Of a stretch of DNA of 54,783 bases, positions 16,700-25,880 are shown piece by piece (within the stretch, counting starts at the first letter, position 1; the number at the start of each line of letters is the position of its first letter). The stretch lies in contig JAENYU010000001.1 in the NCBI GenBank assembly GCA_016841625.1, forward strand, positions 120,361 through 175,143, written 5' to 3'. Source of the stretch: Methanobacteriota archaeon (GTDB taxonomy: Archaea > Halobacteriota > Methanosarcinia > Methanosarcinales > Methanosarcinaceae). Made by a program: the position numbers and the translations under genes. The notes under the pieces were generated by a model. It was given only the letters and a program-made list of their open reading frames with translations, was not told the origin of the DNA and ran no database searches.

Positions 16700-17056
16700 A
16701 TGGGTGAAAGCATAAAAGGTGCACTTGTAGGCCTGGTCTGTACCACTATCTTTTATTTCATTCCCGGCGTGAATGTAATCGCTCCTTTCCTCGGAGGTCT
16801 TCTTGGCGGCTACGTGGCCGACGGAGGCTTTGGAGGGGGGCTTAAATCAGGGATCCTGATGACTGTCTTTATGGTGGTCCCGGGTTTCCTTCTGGCAGGT
16901 TTTCTCGGAGCCGTGCTCAGTGATATTCCCGTACTGGGCGGATTTGTAGCGGTATCCGGCGTTGTAATCACGCTGATCCTGGTGGCCCATACTGCCATAA
17001 TAGGTATCATCGGCTCGGCAATCGGGGCAATACTTGCAGAAAGAAAACTGGTTTGA
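16700..17056 (+). CDS. Small polytopic membrane protein (DUF5518-like)
   Basis: A 118-residue protein with about four hydrophobic segments and Gly-rich turns (FLGGLLGGYVADGGFGGGLKS), resembling the small archaeal DUF5518 membrane proteins. No catalytic residues are apparent. A GAGATTGAGAATAA leader precedes the ATG. It is monocistronic, with an 18-bp tandem array starting three bases after its stop codon. Confidence 0.75.
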   Translation: MGESIKGALVGLVCTTIFYFIPGVNVIAPFLGGLLGGYVADGGFGGGLKSGILMTVFMVVPGFLLAGFLGAVLSDIPVLGGFVAVSGVVITLILVAHTAIIGIIGSAIGAILAERKLV

Positions 17057-17058
17057 GG

Positions 17059-17242
17059 CGATAAACCGATTTGAAAGGATAAACTGCTTTAAAAGGATAA
17101 ACTGGTTAAAAACGATAAACTGGTTAAAAACGATAAACCGATCTGAAAGGATAAACCGATTTGGAATGATAAGCTGGTTTAAGACGATAATCCGATTTGA
17201 AAGGATAAGCTTGTTAAAAATGACATGCCGGTTTGAAGCTGC
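17059..17242. repeat. 18-bp tandem repeat (GATAAACYGRTTTGAAAG-like)
   Basis: About ten imperfect copies of an 18-bp unit follow the DUF5518-like gene. An 18-bp period keeps one reading frame open, giving a six-residue peptide repeat (RINRFE-like) on the plus strand, but there is no start or ribosome binding site to support translation. Confidence 0.88.
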
Positions 17243-17372
17243 TACAACCTTCTAAAAAAAGATCCGGTTATGGCAGGATTTGTGCATGCCTAACCGCGGG
17301 GCTGATTTGTTATTTTCTAACACCATCGGAATCGTGAAACCGAAACCGCCACAGTTTTGAAAGCGGCTGTCC

Positions 17373-17492
17373 TCAGAATCTTCTGGGTTTTCCGTGGTTT
17401 GGCAGGCAGTCCCTGCAGTAGACCGGTCTGTCCGGGTCCGGTACGAAAGGCACTTCTGTTTCTTGCCCGCAGTCCGAACATGTTCGGTGAAC
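17373..17492 (-). pseudogene. Truncated CxxC zinc-ribbon protein gene
   Basis: The minus-strand frame ending at TGA (17373-17375) encodes CSDCGQETEVPFVPDPDRP followed by VYCRDCLPNHGKPRRF. This matches the small zinc-ribbon proteins with paired CxxC motifs and a VPFxP...RPVYCRDC core that are common in Methanosarcina. The start and N-terminus are missing. Upstream of the first Cys the sequence runs into a short tandem array (17489-17546) and hits an in-frame TAG at about 17517-17519. It appears to be a 3' remnant. Confidence 0.65.
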
Positions 17493-17546
17493 TAACTGAA
17501 AAGTGTGATAGACTAACTAAAAAGTATAGTGAACTAACTGAAAAAT
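17489..17546. repeat. Short degenerate tandem array (TTAGTTCAC-type)
   Basis: Two to three copies of a unit of about 23-25 bp (CTTTTCAGTTAGTTCACTAT-like on the minus strand) abut the zinc-ribbon remnant and replace its 5' end. Confidence 0.6.
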
Positions 17547-17587
17547 AGAATGACAAAATAAAGAAGAAAATAGAAAAGAGAAGAGCT

Positions 17588-20500
17588 TTAGTCTCTTTTC
17601 TTCAAAACCAGGACTTCAACAAGGATCATGAATATGGGCAGTGAAATTACCATAAGCACTTTCGCCTTCCCGATTGGTTTCTTTTCTTCACCATTTTCTT
17701 CTTTTTCCGCACTCCCGTTAACGACCCCATCTTCTTCGAATTCTCCGAGGCTGCTGGGTACTCCTTTAAGTTCTCCTTTAAGTTCTCCTTTAAGTTCCCC
17801 TCCAGGGTCTTCGGTTGTTTCTTCCTCTTCACCCGTGTATTCGCTTATTGCAAAGGGAGAGAAACCGGGGGTTTTGGTCTTAAAGTAGATGTATTGCTCG
17901 TCCTCTCCCATTTTCTCGGTTTCAAGAGGGTTCCAATTTTTGTCGTAGCGGAGCAGGGTTATCAGGGATTCGTTGACCACGTTCTTTTCAACCCAGCTTT
18001 TTTCCACTCTGAAGTCGATATATGCGTTATCGAGAACTTCCGGACTCCCGGCTCCCTTGTCCCCTACCCAGATGTTCAGGTTTTTGTATATCCTTCCGGG
18101 CGGAAGTTTCGAGGCGAAGATGGATTTTTCCTTGAGCACTTCTACAATGGTGGTTGTCTTCTTAAAAGTCCTCCTGGGATCGAATTCTATAATGGTAATG
18201 CATGTGACGTCCGCAGGGAACTCGTACTTGACATGGTAGCCGTTGATGATGTGCCTGGTGGAAAGTTCTTTTACTTCGATGTTTTTGGCAGGTTCTTTTG
18301 AGCCTCCCGAGCTGCTTGAACTGGAAGAGCTTGAAGAACCTCCGCCTCCTCCACTTGAAGTAACTACGGTTTCTTTAGAGACAGTAACGGTCTTTGTGAT
18401 TTCATTGTTTGTTTCACTGCTTTCAGGCACCGTATTCCCGCTGTCTACAATCGCTCTTATTTCTATTTCCCCTTCATCCCCAGCTACCCAGGAAAACGTT
18501 CCTCCTGACGTCTCCCCCGCAGAAAGTGCCGGTACTGTCAGGTTCCCTCCAGTTGTTCCGTCAATTTCGTATTCAAGAACGGTTCCTTCCGAAACTGCAG
18601 TGCCCGTATTTTTCACCGTTACCGTAAAAGCTACACTCTCAGCGGGTTTGGGCTTTTCCGGTGTCCAGGTAAGTGACTCTATAAGCAGGTCAGGGTACTC
18701 AACGGGCGCTGTTCTCACGCCTACTTCTTTCGTGACTTCGTTGTTTGTCTCATCACTTTCAAGCACCCTGTTCTCAAAGTCTACGAGTACCTTTACCTCC
18801 ATGACTCCTTCTTTATCGGGGGTCAGGGAAAATTCGGCACTCGTATCCGACCCTGCGAAAAGTAACGGAATGGAGATGTCACCCATGGGAGTCCCGTTGA
18901 TATAATATCTCGCAGTACTTTCCGGGGAAACTGCCAGGCCCTGGTTTTTCACCTTCAGGGTGAAGTTTAAAGGCGTTCCGGTTTCTGGGTCGGAAGGTTC
19001 CCAGGAGAGGTCTTCGACTAGCAGATCCGGAGATGTTTGTGTTGTTACCTCTATTGATATTGTTTTTTCGTTGTTACCTTCCTCACTTTCGGAAACGTGA
19101 CCCCCTGAATCTGCATGTACCCGTATATCCACTGTTCCTTCCGTATTCGGTGTCCATGTAAATGACACCGATGAACTCGATTCGGGCTCAAGCTCTGGTA
19201 TTGTTCTCTCTTCCGTCTCACTCTCTGCAATATAGTAAACCAGGTCCGTCTCTCCGGATTTTCCTGTGCCCTGGTTTTTTACAACTGCCGTTATAGTTAC
19301 CGTGTCTCCTGGTTCAGGATTAGTCGGTTCCGCTGTGAGGCCTTCGATTACCAGGTCCGGGAATGTTTGTTCTCCTACTTCTATTGATACTGTTTTTTCG
19401 TTGTTTTCTTCATCACTTTCTATAACGTGATTTCCTGCATCCGCCTGTGCCAGGATATTCACTGTTCCTCCAGTAGCCGGGGTCCATGCAAATGATATCT
19501 GTGAACTCGATCCCGGTTCAATCCCGGGTATTATTCTCTCTCCCGTTCTGGTCCCGCCAATATAGTATGCAAGGTCCGTCTCTTCGGATTTTTCCGTTCC
19601 CCGGTTTCTTACTGTTGCTGTAATGCTTACAGTCTCTCCTGGCTCTGGATTAGCTGGTTCCGCTTTGAGGTCTTCGATTACCAGGTCCGGAGATGTTTGT
19701 TTTGCTACCTCTATTGATACTGTTTTTTCGTTGTTTCCTTCATCACTTTCGGCAACTTTATCCCCTGCATCTGCCTGTGCCCGGATATCCACTGCTCCTA
19801 CCGTATCCGGTGTCCATGCAAATGATATCAGTGAACTCGATCCCGGTTCAATCCCGGGTATTATTCTCTCTCCCGTTCTGGTCCCGCCAATATAGTACGC
19901 CAGGTCTGTCTCTTCGGATTTTTCCGTTCCCCGGTTTCTGACAGTCGCCGTTATGGTTACCGTGTCTCCAGGTTCAGGATTAGCTGGTTCCGCTGTGAGT
20001 GCTTCGATTAGCAGGTCCGGAGATGTTTGTTTTGCTACCTCTATTGATACTGTTTTTTCGTTGTTTCCTTCATCACTTTCGGCAACTTTATCCCCTGCAT
20101 CTGCCTGTGCCCGGATATCCACTGCTCCTACCGTATCCGGTGTCCATGCAAATGATATCAGTGAACTCGATCCCGGTTCAATCCCGGGTATTATTCTCTC
20201 TCCCGTTCTGGTCCCGCCAATATAGTACGCCAGGTCTGTCTCTTCGGATTTTTCCGTTCCCCGGTTTCTGACAGTCGCCGTTATGGTTACCGTGTCTCCA
20301 GGTTCAGGATTAGCTGGTTCCGCTGTGAGTGCTTCAATTACCAGGTCCGGAGATGTTTGTTTTTCCACGACTACGTAATCTGATTCACCGTTGTTCCATT
20401 CATTACTTTCAAGAACCAGGTCATCATCATCCACTTTTACCCTTATCCACTTGATTCCTTCGGTTTCCGGAACCCATAGGTATGATGTGGAAAGGCTTGA

Positions 20501-21508
20501 TTTTGCGGCAAGTTCCGGCAACTGGACCTCTCCGACATATCCTTCATTAACGTAGAAAGCGAGATTTGTCGGTTCGGATTCCCCATTTCCCCGGTTTCTT
20601 ACCGTCACTACCATGCTTACCGTCTCTCCCGTTTCCGGGTTGCCGGGTTCCACCGAAAGTGCCCCGATTGTGAGGTCAGGAAACATTTTCTTTTTTGTAG
20701 TTATGTACTCTGTTTTTTCGTTGTTCTCCTCATCGCTTTCAAGAATCACATTATCGGAATCTACTACAACCCTTATCTCCGCTGTCCCTTCGGTTTCCGG
20801 GGTCCATTCAAATGAGATTGAAGAACTCGATTCCGGAGTTAGTTCGGGTACATCTCCTTCCTCTGCATAAGTCCCGACATAACTTCCCACCTCATAGTTG
20901 TAGAATGCAAGATTTGTCTGACCCGATCTCTCATTTCCCTGGTTCTTTACTGTCACTGTTATGATTGCCGTTTGGCCTATCTCCGGCTCGGTCGGTTCGC
21001 AGGAAATTGTTTCGATTATCAGGTCCGGATACGTTTCTTTTTTTACTTCTATTGATTCTGTTTTTACGTTGTTCCATTCATCGCTTTCGTAAACGTCATC
21101 TTTTGAATCTGCCCATACCAGGAGATTCACTGTTCCTTCCGTACTCGGTGTCCATGTTTCAGAGATCTGAGAACTTGAGCCTGGATCGAGTTCCGGTATT
21201 TCTCTTTCCCCTATCCCGATTCCGTCAATATTGTATGCCAGGTCTGCATCTTCCGATTTTGTTGTTCCCTGGTTTTTTACAGTTGCTGTTATAGTTACCG
21301 TTTCTCCAGGTTCCGGAATCTCTGGCTCCCATGAGATACTTTCGATAACAAGGTCCGGAAAGGTTTCCATGGGTAAATCATCTCCGTCTCCGGGATCCAT
21401 GTCATCCTCGTCCGCCGCAGATACTGTTCCGGGCATCATTGAAATAAATACAAGAGTTATCAGTGTTACTATAATAGATGAATACTAAAAAGCGACCTTC
21501 ATTTTCAT
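17588..21508 (-). CDS. Large CARDB-repeat surface protein with PGF-pre-PGF domain and in-frame amber codon
   Basis: If read through one TAG, this is a 1306-residue secreted protein. The only start with a ribosome binding site and a signal peptide is ATG 21508: AAGGGGGGCAAGAG precedes it, and the frame reads MKMKVAF, then TAG at codon 8 (21485-21487), then YSSIIVTLITLVFIS and the cleavage site TVSA|AD. Starting at ATG 21439 would remove the hydrophobic core. Nine CARDB beta-sandwich repeats follow, each about 105-110 residues and opening with PDLxIExLxxEP. After a GGGGGSSSSSSSSSSGGS linker comes a PGF-pre-PGF domain, a GELKGELKG stretch and a C-terminal membrane anchor ending KKRD. No PGF-CTERM motif is seen. 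TAG may encode pyrrolysine or be a recent nonsense mutation. It probably acts at the cell surface. Confidence 0.85.
19684..20341 (-). repeat. 330-bp tandem duplication of a CARDB domain
   Basis: Two adjacent 330-bp copies (about 19684-20011 and 20014-20341) are identical or nearly so at the nucleotide level, encoding CARDB repeats 4 and 5. A third neighbouring unit (19354-19683) is similar but more diverged. This indicates a recent unequal exchange within the gene. Confidence 0.88.
21485..21487 (-). other. In-frame TAG (candidate pyrrolysine codon) in a signal peptide
   Basis: Codon 8 of the CARDB protein gene reads TAG, with sense codons on both sides forming one continuous secretion signal. 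No checked gene in the window uses TAG as its terminator. Decoding as pyrrolysine is an inference. Confidence 0.6.
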
Positions 21509-21687
21509 TATCTCTTGCCCCCCTTTGCCAGAAATAGAAACGTCTGGTCTATCAATATCTTATAACTCAGGTAATTATATAAGTCATAGAAATAAAACTT
21601 CTCATTTTTTTTGCTGAATAAAGTTACAGGACGTAATCCCAAGCTAAAATTTTGGAAGTTTCCCTGGAAATGGCAGTTGGGAATCTC

Positions 21688-21876
21688 TCAAAACTTCTCT
21701 GTTCTTGCGTACGTCATCCTCAGCAGTCCCAGGACAACTCCAAGCCCAGCCCCCAGTGCGAGCCCGAGTTTTACGTCTCCTAAAATGATTCCGATTCCAC
21801 TTCCGACTAACCATCCTCCTGCGAGTGCAATTCCGGCATCTTCTTTTCTATTTTCCTCCTCGTCTTGCTCCCCCAT
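21688..21876 (-). CDS. Small glycine-zipper membrane protein
   Basis: A 62-residue protein with an acidic, hydrophilic N-terminus (MGEQDEEENRKEDAG) and two Gly-rich hydrophobic segments (GGWLVGSGIGIILG and LALGAGLGVVLGLL) of the glycine-zipper type, so it probably sits in the membrane. A TATA element lies about 30 bases before the ATG, so the transcript would be nearly leaderless. No family assigned. Confidence 0.65.
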   Translation of the reverse strand: MGEQDEEENRKEDAGIALAGGWLVGSGIGIILGDVKLGLALGAGLGVVLGLLRMTYARTEKF

Positions 21877-21898
21877 GACAATAGATTGTCTTGCCTGG

Positions 21899-21912
21899 GA
21901 TTTATATATACA
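21899..21912 (-). promoter_or_regulatory. TATA box for the glycine-zipper protein
   Basis: On the minus strand TGTATATATAAATC is a strong archaeal box A centred about 30 bases before the ATG at 21876, implying a leader of only a few bases. Confidence 0.6.
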
Positions 21913-21995
21913 TGTCTTTATTTTTTTAACCGGTTCTGGGTTTCAGGGTTTTTGCCGGATGTCAGGGTTTTTTATATGATTCCGGATATGCAGGC

Positions 21996-22526
21996 TCAGG
22001 ACTGTGGGATATACTCGAAGTTCCAGAGAGGCAGGCCCTGGATTTCCCCTTTTTCAAGGTGTTCCAGCTCATGTGCCGCACTGTATGCAGGGGTGCCTTT
22101 GAGTGAGATCTTTTTTTTCTCCATTTCCCGGATAAATATCTTCTTTTTCCCGGGGTCCACCTGTGCAAGTACTATCTTTCTTGCTTTCAGAGTCATGCGG
22201 TAAGGCCTTATAACAAGCTCTCGTTCCCCCTTTCGTCCGCATTTTTCGAGCCTGTATACGCTGCCTTCCTGCTTCACGATTTCAGGGTCAATAAAAAGGT
22301 AGATCTCCTCAAGGGTGTAGCCGGCATTGTTTTCTTCGTCATAATAGGTTGTTACGTCTTTTACCGCAATGCTCCTGCTCTCCTCCGCGGCGTAACTCCA
22401 GGAGCCGCCTGATTTCAGGGAAAGGAGCAGGGGCAGAAAAATATCTTCCTGAATCCCGAAACTCGAAAGGATTTCCCTTTCCTGTGCTGAGAACTTGAAA
22501 ATCGCCAGAATATCTTCAGCTTCCAT
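21996..22526 (-). CDS. Peptide deformylase-like metalloprotein
   Basis: About 176 residues. The C-terminal half resembles the polypeptide deformylase core. EKCGRKGERELVIRPYRMTL aligns with the Cys-containing EGCLSxP...RP motif, and SAAHELEHLEKG carries the HExxH metal site. The N-terminal half, with SIAVKDVTTYYDEENNAGY, is less familiar. Archaea do not initiate with formyl-methionine, so a classical deformylase role is not expected; the protein may act on another N-acyl or peptide substrate. The ATG at 22526 is chosen because GGGGGGA directly precedes it; a TTG at 22538 is an alternative. Confidence 0.6.
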   Translation of the reverse strand: MEAEDILAIFKFSAQEREILSSFGIQEDIFLPLLLSLKSGGSWSYAAEESRSIAVKDVTTYYDEENNAGYTLEEIYLFIDPEIVKQEGSVYRLEKCGRKGERELVIRPYRMTLKARKIVLAQVDPGKKKIFIREMEKKKISLKGTPAYSAAHELEHLEKGEIQGLPLWNFEYIPQS

Positions 22527-22663
22527 GGATCCCCCCAAGTAACTGGAATATCGAAGTTTATTTAACTTTCTTCCGGCGTGTGTATTTCAGTCCAGTTTTT
22601 TGAGGCGTTTTGAGTTATGAGGTATTTTGAGTCATTTTGAATTTCACCCACGAGGTCTTTTTG

Positions 22664-23122
22664 ATGTATGAAGAAAAAATGAAAAATTACATCTCTGCAA
22701 ATGGTGTTAGGGCCGAACACCTGAGCTTCAATACTTCCTGTCATTCGGTTGAAGAAGCGGCTGAAACCATCGGGGCATCCCCCGAAGACTTTGTAAAGAG
22801 CATCTGTCTCCTTGACAAGGATGGAATCCTGATCGTGGGCATTGTCAAAGGGGAGGATCGGGTCAGCACTTCAAGGGTCGGAAAAATCCTCGGTATCGAA
22901 AGGCCCAGAACCGCTCTCCCTGATGAAATCCTTGAAAAAACCGGTTATCCCTGCGGAGGGACTCCCCCTTTCGGATTTGAAGCCCTTTTCCTTATCGACC
23001 CGAAGGTTACGGAAAAAGAACTCGTCTATGCCGGGGGAGGCTCAGAGACTTCTCTTCTCAGGGTTCCGCCAGAAGAACTGCAGAGAGCAAACGGCGGAAA
23101 AGTCGTAAGGATAAGGAAATGA
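22664..23122 (+). CDS. YbaK/ProX-family aminoacyl-tRNA deacylase
   Basis: About 152 residues. The YbaK fold is indicated by SVEEAAETIGASPEDFVKSI, then LIVGIVKGEDRVSTSRVGKI with the conserved Lys, and GYPCGGTPPFGFEALFLIDP with the family's GGxxPxG loop. Members hydrolyse mischarged tRNAs such as Cys- or Ala-tRNA(Pro). The ATG at 22664 is preferred because GAGGT lies eight bases upstream. A 28-bp repeat array follows downstream. Confidence 0.87.
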   Translation: MYEEKMKNYISANGVRAEHLSFNTSCHSVEEAAETIGASPEDFVKSICLLDKDGILIVGIVKGEDRVSTSRVGKILGIERPRTALPDEILEKTGYPCGGTPPFGFEALFLIDPKVTEKELVYAGGGSETSLLRVPPEELQRANGGKVVRIRK

Positions 23123-23213
23123 GGGGCGTGGGGCGAAAAGATGGCAGATTACAGGAACATAATTGAAAAGTTGAACTAAAAGAGGTAAATTATGAGCGGT
23201 AAATTAGAAGGGG

Positions 23214-23310
23214 TAATTTAACAGCAGCAAATTAAAAACGGTAATTTAACAGCAGCAAATTAAAAACGGTAAATTAACAGCAGCAAATTAAAAACGGTAA
23301 ATTAACAGGT
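23214..23310. repeat. 28-bp tandem repeat (CAGCAGCAAATTAAAAACGG-TAAATTAA)
   Basis: Three near-perfect copies lie at the centre of a wider region (about 23166-23335) of degenerate GGTAAATTA-type units. They fill the 318-bp gap between the deacylase and the next, convergent gene. No gene is seen in it. Confidence 0.88.
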
Positions 23311-23440
23311 CAAATTAAAAGCGGTAAAGTAAAAAGTGGGAAACGGAATATAAGCCCCGGAAAAAAGCAGCCTGAAATGCATGGGGCAAAAATAAGCCCC
23401 TTCTGAAGGGTTATTAAAAGAAATATAAGCAAAAACCCAT

Positions 23441-24613
23441 TCAGACGATCAGGTATTTGCTGTCCTTTACCTGTGCCCTGGTGTCGACTCCGAGGATTCC
23501 GGCAAGCTCGACTCCTTCGCTTCCGATTTCGGAAAGCTGGTTGTAGATTTCGGCTCTGGTGATGTATTTTTCTGTTCTGGTTCCGTCGGCTTCCTCAACC
23601 TTGATACTGATTTCCTCTTTGTTGTGCCCTTTTGTGAGGCATTCATTGACTATTACCCCGTACTGCTCGGCAATCACTTTCAGGCAGTCAAAGACCTGGT
23701 TGTTGGAAATGGCATCTTCTTCGTCAATGAGGACATTTGTGAGGGAATAGGTGCGGATATTTGTTTTCAGGTATGCCTGGATTTTTTCCGGGATCCTTGC
23801 AAGGCTTCCCATGTCGACCAGAGCCCCCATTTCCTTGTCGGCTGTGATCTCCTTGTCTTCATCATAGACAAAATACCTTGTATCCCCGCCTTCAATCCTG
23901 AACTTCCTTTTCGCTTTTTTGTCTTCGAGCGTCAGGCGGATGTTTTTCTGACTGTCATACTCCAGGGAAGTTACAAACAGGTCAGAGAGCTCCTGCATTT
24001 TTATCTTCTCTTCTTTCCTGAGAAGTCCTGTCTTTGTCCAGCCCGGGAGACTCAGGCTGCCTATCAGTTTCCCAACGGTTAGCCCTTCTTCTGAAAAGCC
24101 CAGTTTGTACCTGTACTGCAGCCCTGAAACCGAACCTTCCATCTGTCCCGAAAGTGTATTTCCTTTTGTGGAAAGTTCAAAACTTTTTTCGGCTCCGTAG
24201 ACACCTGAAATTAAAAAATGACTAATTATATCAACTATGCTGGTCTCAATTTTTTGATATTCAAGGGAGGCTCCGCTATCAATCTTTTTAATCTCGGTTT
24301 CGAATACTTGCCGCTTTTTCTCTACATTTTCGCTACATGTTGCTAGGACTGCGTCCACACAGGGGCGGGTCTCCGCTGTGTCGATCTCTTCTGCAAGCTT
24401 TTTCACCAGAGAATTGAAACGTTCTTCAAATAGATTTAGTTGTTCGATTTTGTTTCTCAGTGCAAGTAGAGATTCCTTGTTCTTGCACTTGATTTCTATT
24501 ATGGAGTTCTCCAGGGGAATAACCCTGGCCGTAACCCCCATGAACGTTTTCATATCCTCAGTGAAATCTCGCTGCATAGGCAGTTCCGTAGAGTCCTGAT
24601 ATGTATATTTCAT
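23441..24613 (-). CDS. Conserved-looking hypothetical protein
   Basis: A 390-residue soluble protein without a signal peptide or membrane segment. Residues about 40-80 and 95-125 (NKIEQLNLFEERFNSLVKKL; ENVEKKRQVFETEIKKIDSG) look coiled-coil-like. The middle is rich in beta-strand-like sequence (GNTLSGQMEGSVSGLQYRYK). The C-terminus is mixed and ends DTRAQVKDSKYLIV. I do not recognise the family and assign no function. It is flanked by a repeat array and the TyrRS gene, and is probably monocistronic. Confidence 0.75.
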   Translation of the reverse strand: MKYTYQDSTELPMQRDFTEDMKTFMGVTARVIPLENSIIEIKCKNKESLLALRNKIEQLNLFEERFNSLVKKLAEEIDTAETRPCVDAVLATCSENVEKKRQVFETEIKKIDSGASLEYQKIETSIVDIISHFLISGVYGAEKSFELSTKGNTLSGQMEGSVSGLQYRYKLGFSEEGLTVGKLIGSLSLPGWTKTGLLRKEEKIKMQELSDLFVTSLEYDSQKNIRLTLEDKKAKRKFRIEGGDTRYFVYDEDKEITADKEMGALVDMGSLARIPEKIQAYLKTNIRTYSLTNVLIDEEDAISNNQVFDCLKVIAEQYGVIVNECLTKGHNKEEISIKVEEADGTRTEKYITRAEIYNQLSEIGSEGVELAGILGVDTRAQVKDSKYLIV

Positions 24614-24778
24614 AAGAGCACCCGGAATATCTAAATAAACCCTTCAAATATTCTATGCTGTATGTCTATATAATATTTTATCTGAAAGTTGTTGTTATTT
24701 TATGGAGGTATTTCCTTCCCTGGGCTTTTATATTTTTTAATGAGTATCCCGGGCCTATACCCTAACTTTCAAAAGTAG

Positions 24779-25732
24779 TTAGAGTAAAATTTTTCTTACA
24801 GGGTCAAGGATCTCGTTTATGTATTTTGCAGCTGAGTTTTTAAGATCCATTGGGTGAAGGTCTTCGGCTGCAAAGGCGCTTTCCATTTCGGAGTAGCTGT
24901 TGAATATAAGGTTCCCTCCGAACTTTTCCGGTCTTTCGATTACGATTGTCTCGTATCTCGGGAAGATATGGTAGCGGAAAAGGGCAAGGATCGGGTTTTC
25001 TTCGGTATCCCCCATCTTGCAGAAGGCTTTCTTGAATTTTTTGTATATGTCTTTATCAGTGTCGTCTATGGAAATAAAGTTATCCTTTGAAGAAGCCATC
25101 TTGGTTCCGTCGAGGCCCAGGAGAATCGGGGTGTGGATACAGACTGGAGTCGGGAAACCCAGAGCTTTGAGGTTTTCACGGGCAAGCATGTGAATCTTCC
25201 TCTGGTCAATCCCCCCAACAGCAACGTCTACTCCGAGCATGGCAATATCAATTGACTGCATGAGGGGGTAGACCATCTGGGAAACCATCGGGTTTTCCAT
25301 CGCACGCCCTACTTCGTCCATGCTCCTTGTGGCCCTGTTGAGAGTCACTGCCTGGGAAAGCTTGAGCACGTTTAGCATATACTCGGATCCCAGCTGGTAG
25401 TCCGATCCGTATACGAAATCGGTCTTTTCTTCATCAAGCCCGAGAGCAATAAAACAGCGCTTGTTATAATCTGCAACCTTCCTGACCTCTTCGAGTGTTC
25501 CCTTCTTGTTCAGGTAAGCGTGCACGTCTGCAAGCAAAACAGTAATCCTGAATCCCGCATTCTGCAAATCGATTAACTTGTTCACGGTAAGGACATGTCC
25601 CATGTGGATTTTTCCGCTTGGTTCATACCCAACATATGCGCAGGGGGCTTCTTTTTTCTTGAGAAGTTCTTCAAGTTCTTCCTCAGTTACGATTTCCTGA
25701 ACATTCCTTTTTATAAGCTCAAGTCTGTCCAT
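24779..25732 (-). CDS. tyrS: Tyrosyl-tRNA synthetase
   Basis: A 317-residue class I synthetase of the archaeal/eukaryotic TyrRS type, attaching tyrosine to tRNA(Tyr). The HIGH motif is HMGH at residues 43-46, the KMSKS motif is KMASS in LDGTKMASSKDN, and the tyrosine-pocket segment QSIDIAMLGVDVAVGGIDQRK is intact. Length fits archaeal TyrRS, which lacks the bacterial S4 domain. Confidence 0.95.
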   Translation of the reverse strand: MDRLELIKRNVQEIVTEEELEELLKKKEAPCAYVGYEPSGKIHMGHVLTVNKLIDLQNAGFRITVLLADVHAYLNKKGTLEEVRKVADYNKRCFIALGLDEEKTDFVYGSDYQLGSEYMLNVLKLSQAVTLNRATRSMDEVGRAMENPMVSQMVYPLMQSIDIAMLGVDVAVGGIDQRKIHMLARENLKALGFPTPVCIHTPILLGLDGTKMASSKDNFISIDDTDKDIYKKFKKAFCKMGDTEENPILALFRYHIFPRYETIVIERPEKFGGNLIFNSYSEMESAFAAEDLHPMDLKNSAAKYINEILDPVRKILL

Positions 25733-25880
25733 TGCCTCTACATTCCTGAAGTTTATCTTGTGATTTTATTATAAGCCTGAATTCTGACCGTGAATTTTCT
25801 TATCTGAAATTCCCGGTGCCGGAATTATCTGAAATCTTCTTATCCGTACTGGTCGTGAATCTTCTTCGTATTCAGAAAAC

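Noticed and set aside
17034-17255. A 73-codon plus-strand frame with a repeated RINRFE-like peptide
   Set aside because: The 18-bp repeat keeps any frame open; there is no ribosome binding site, and the frame starts within the preceding gene.
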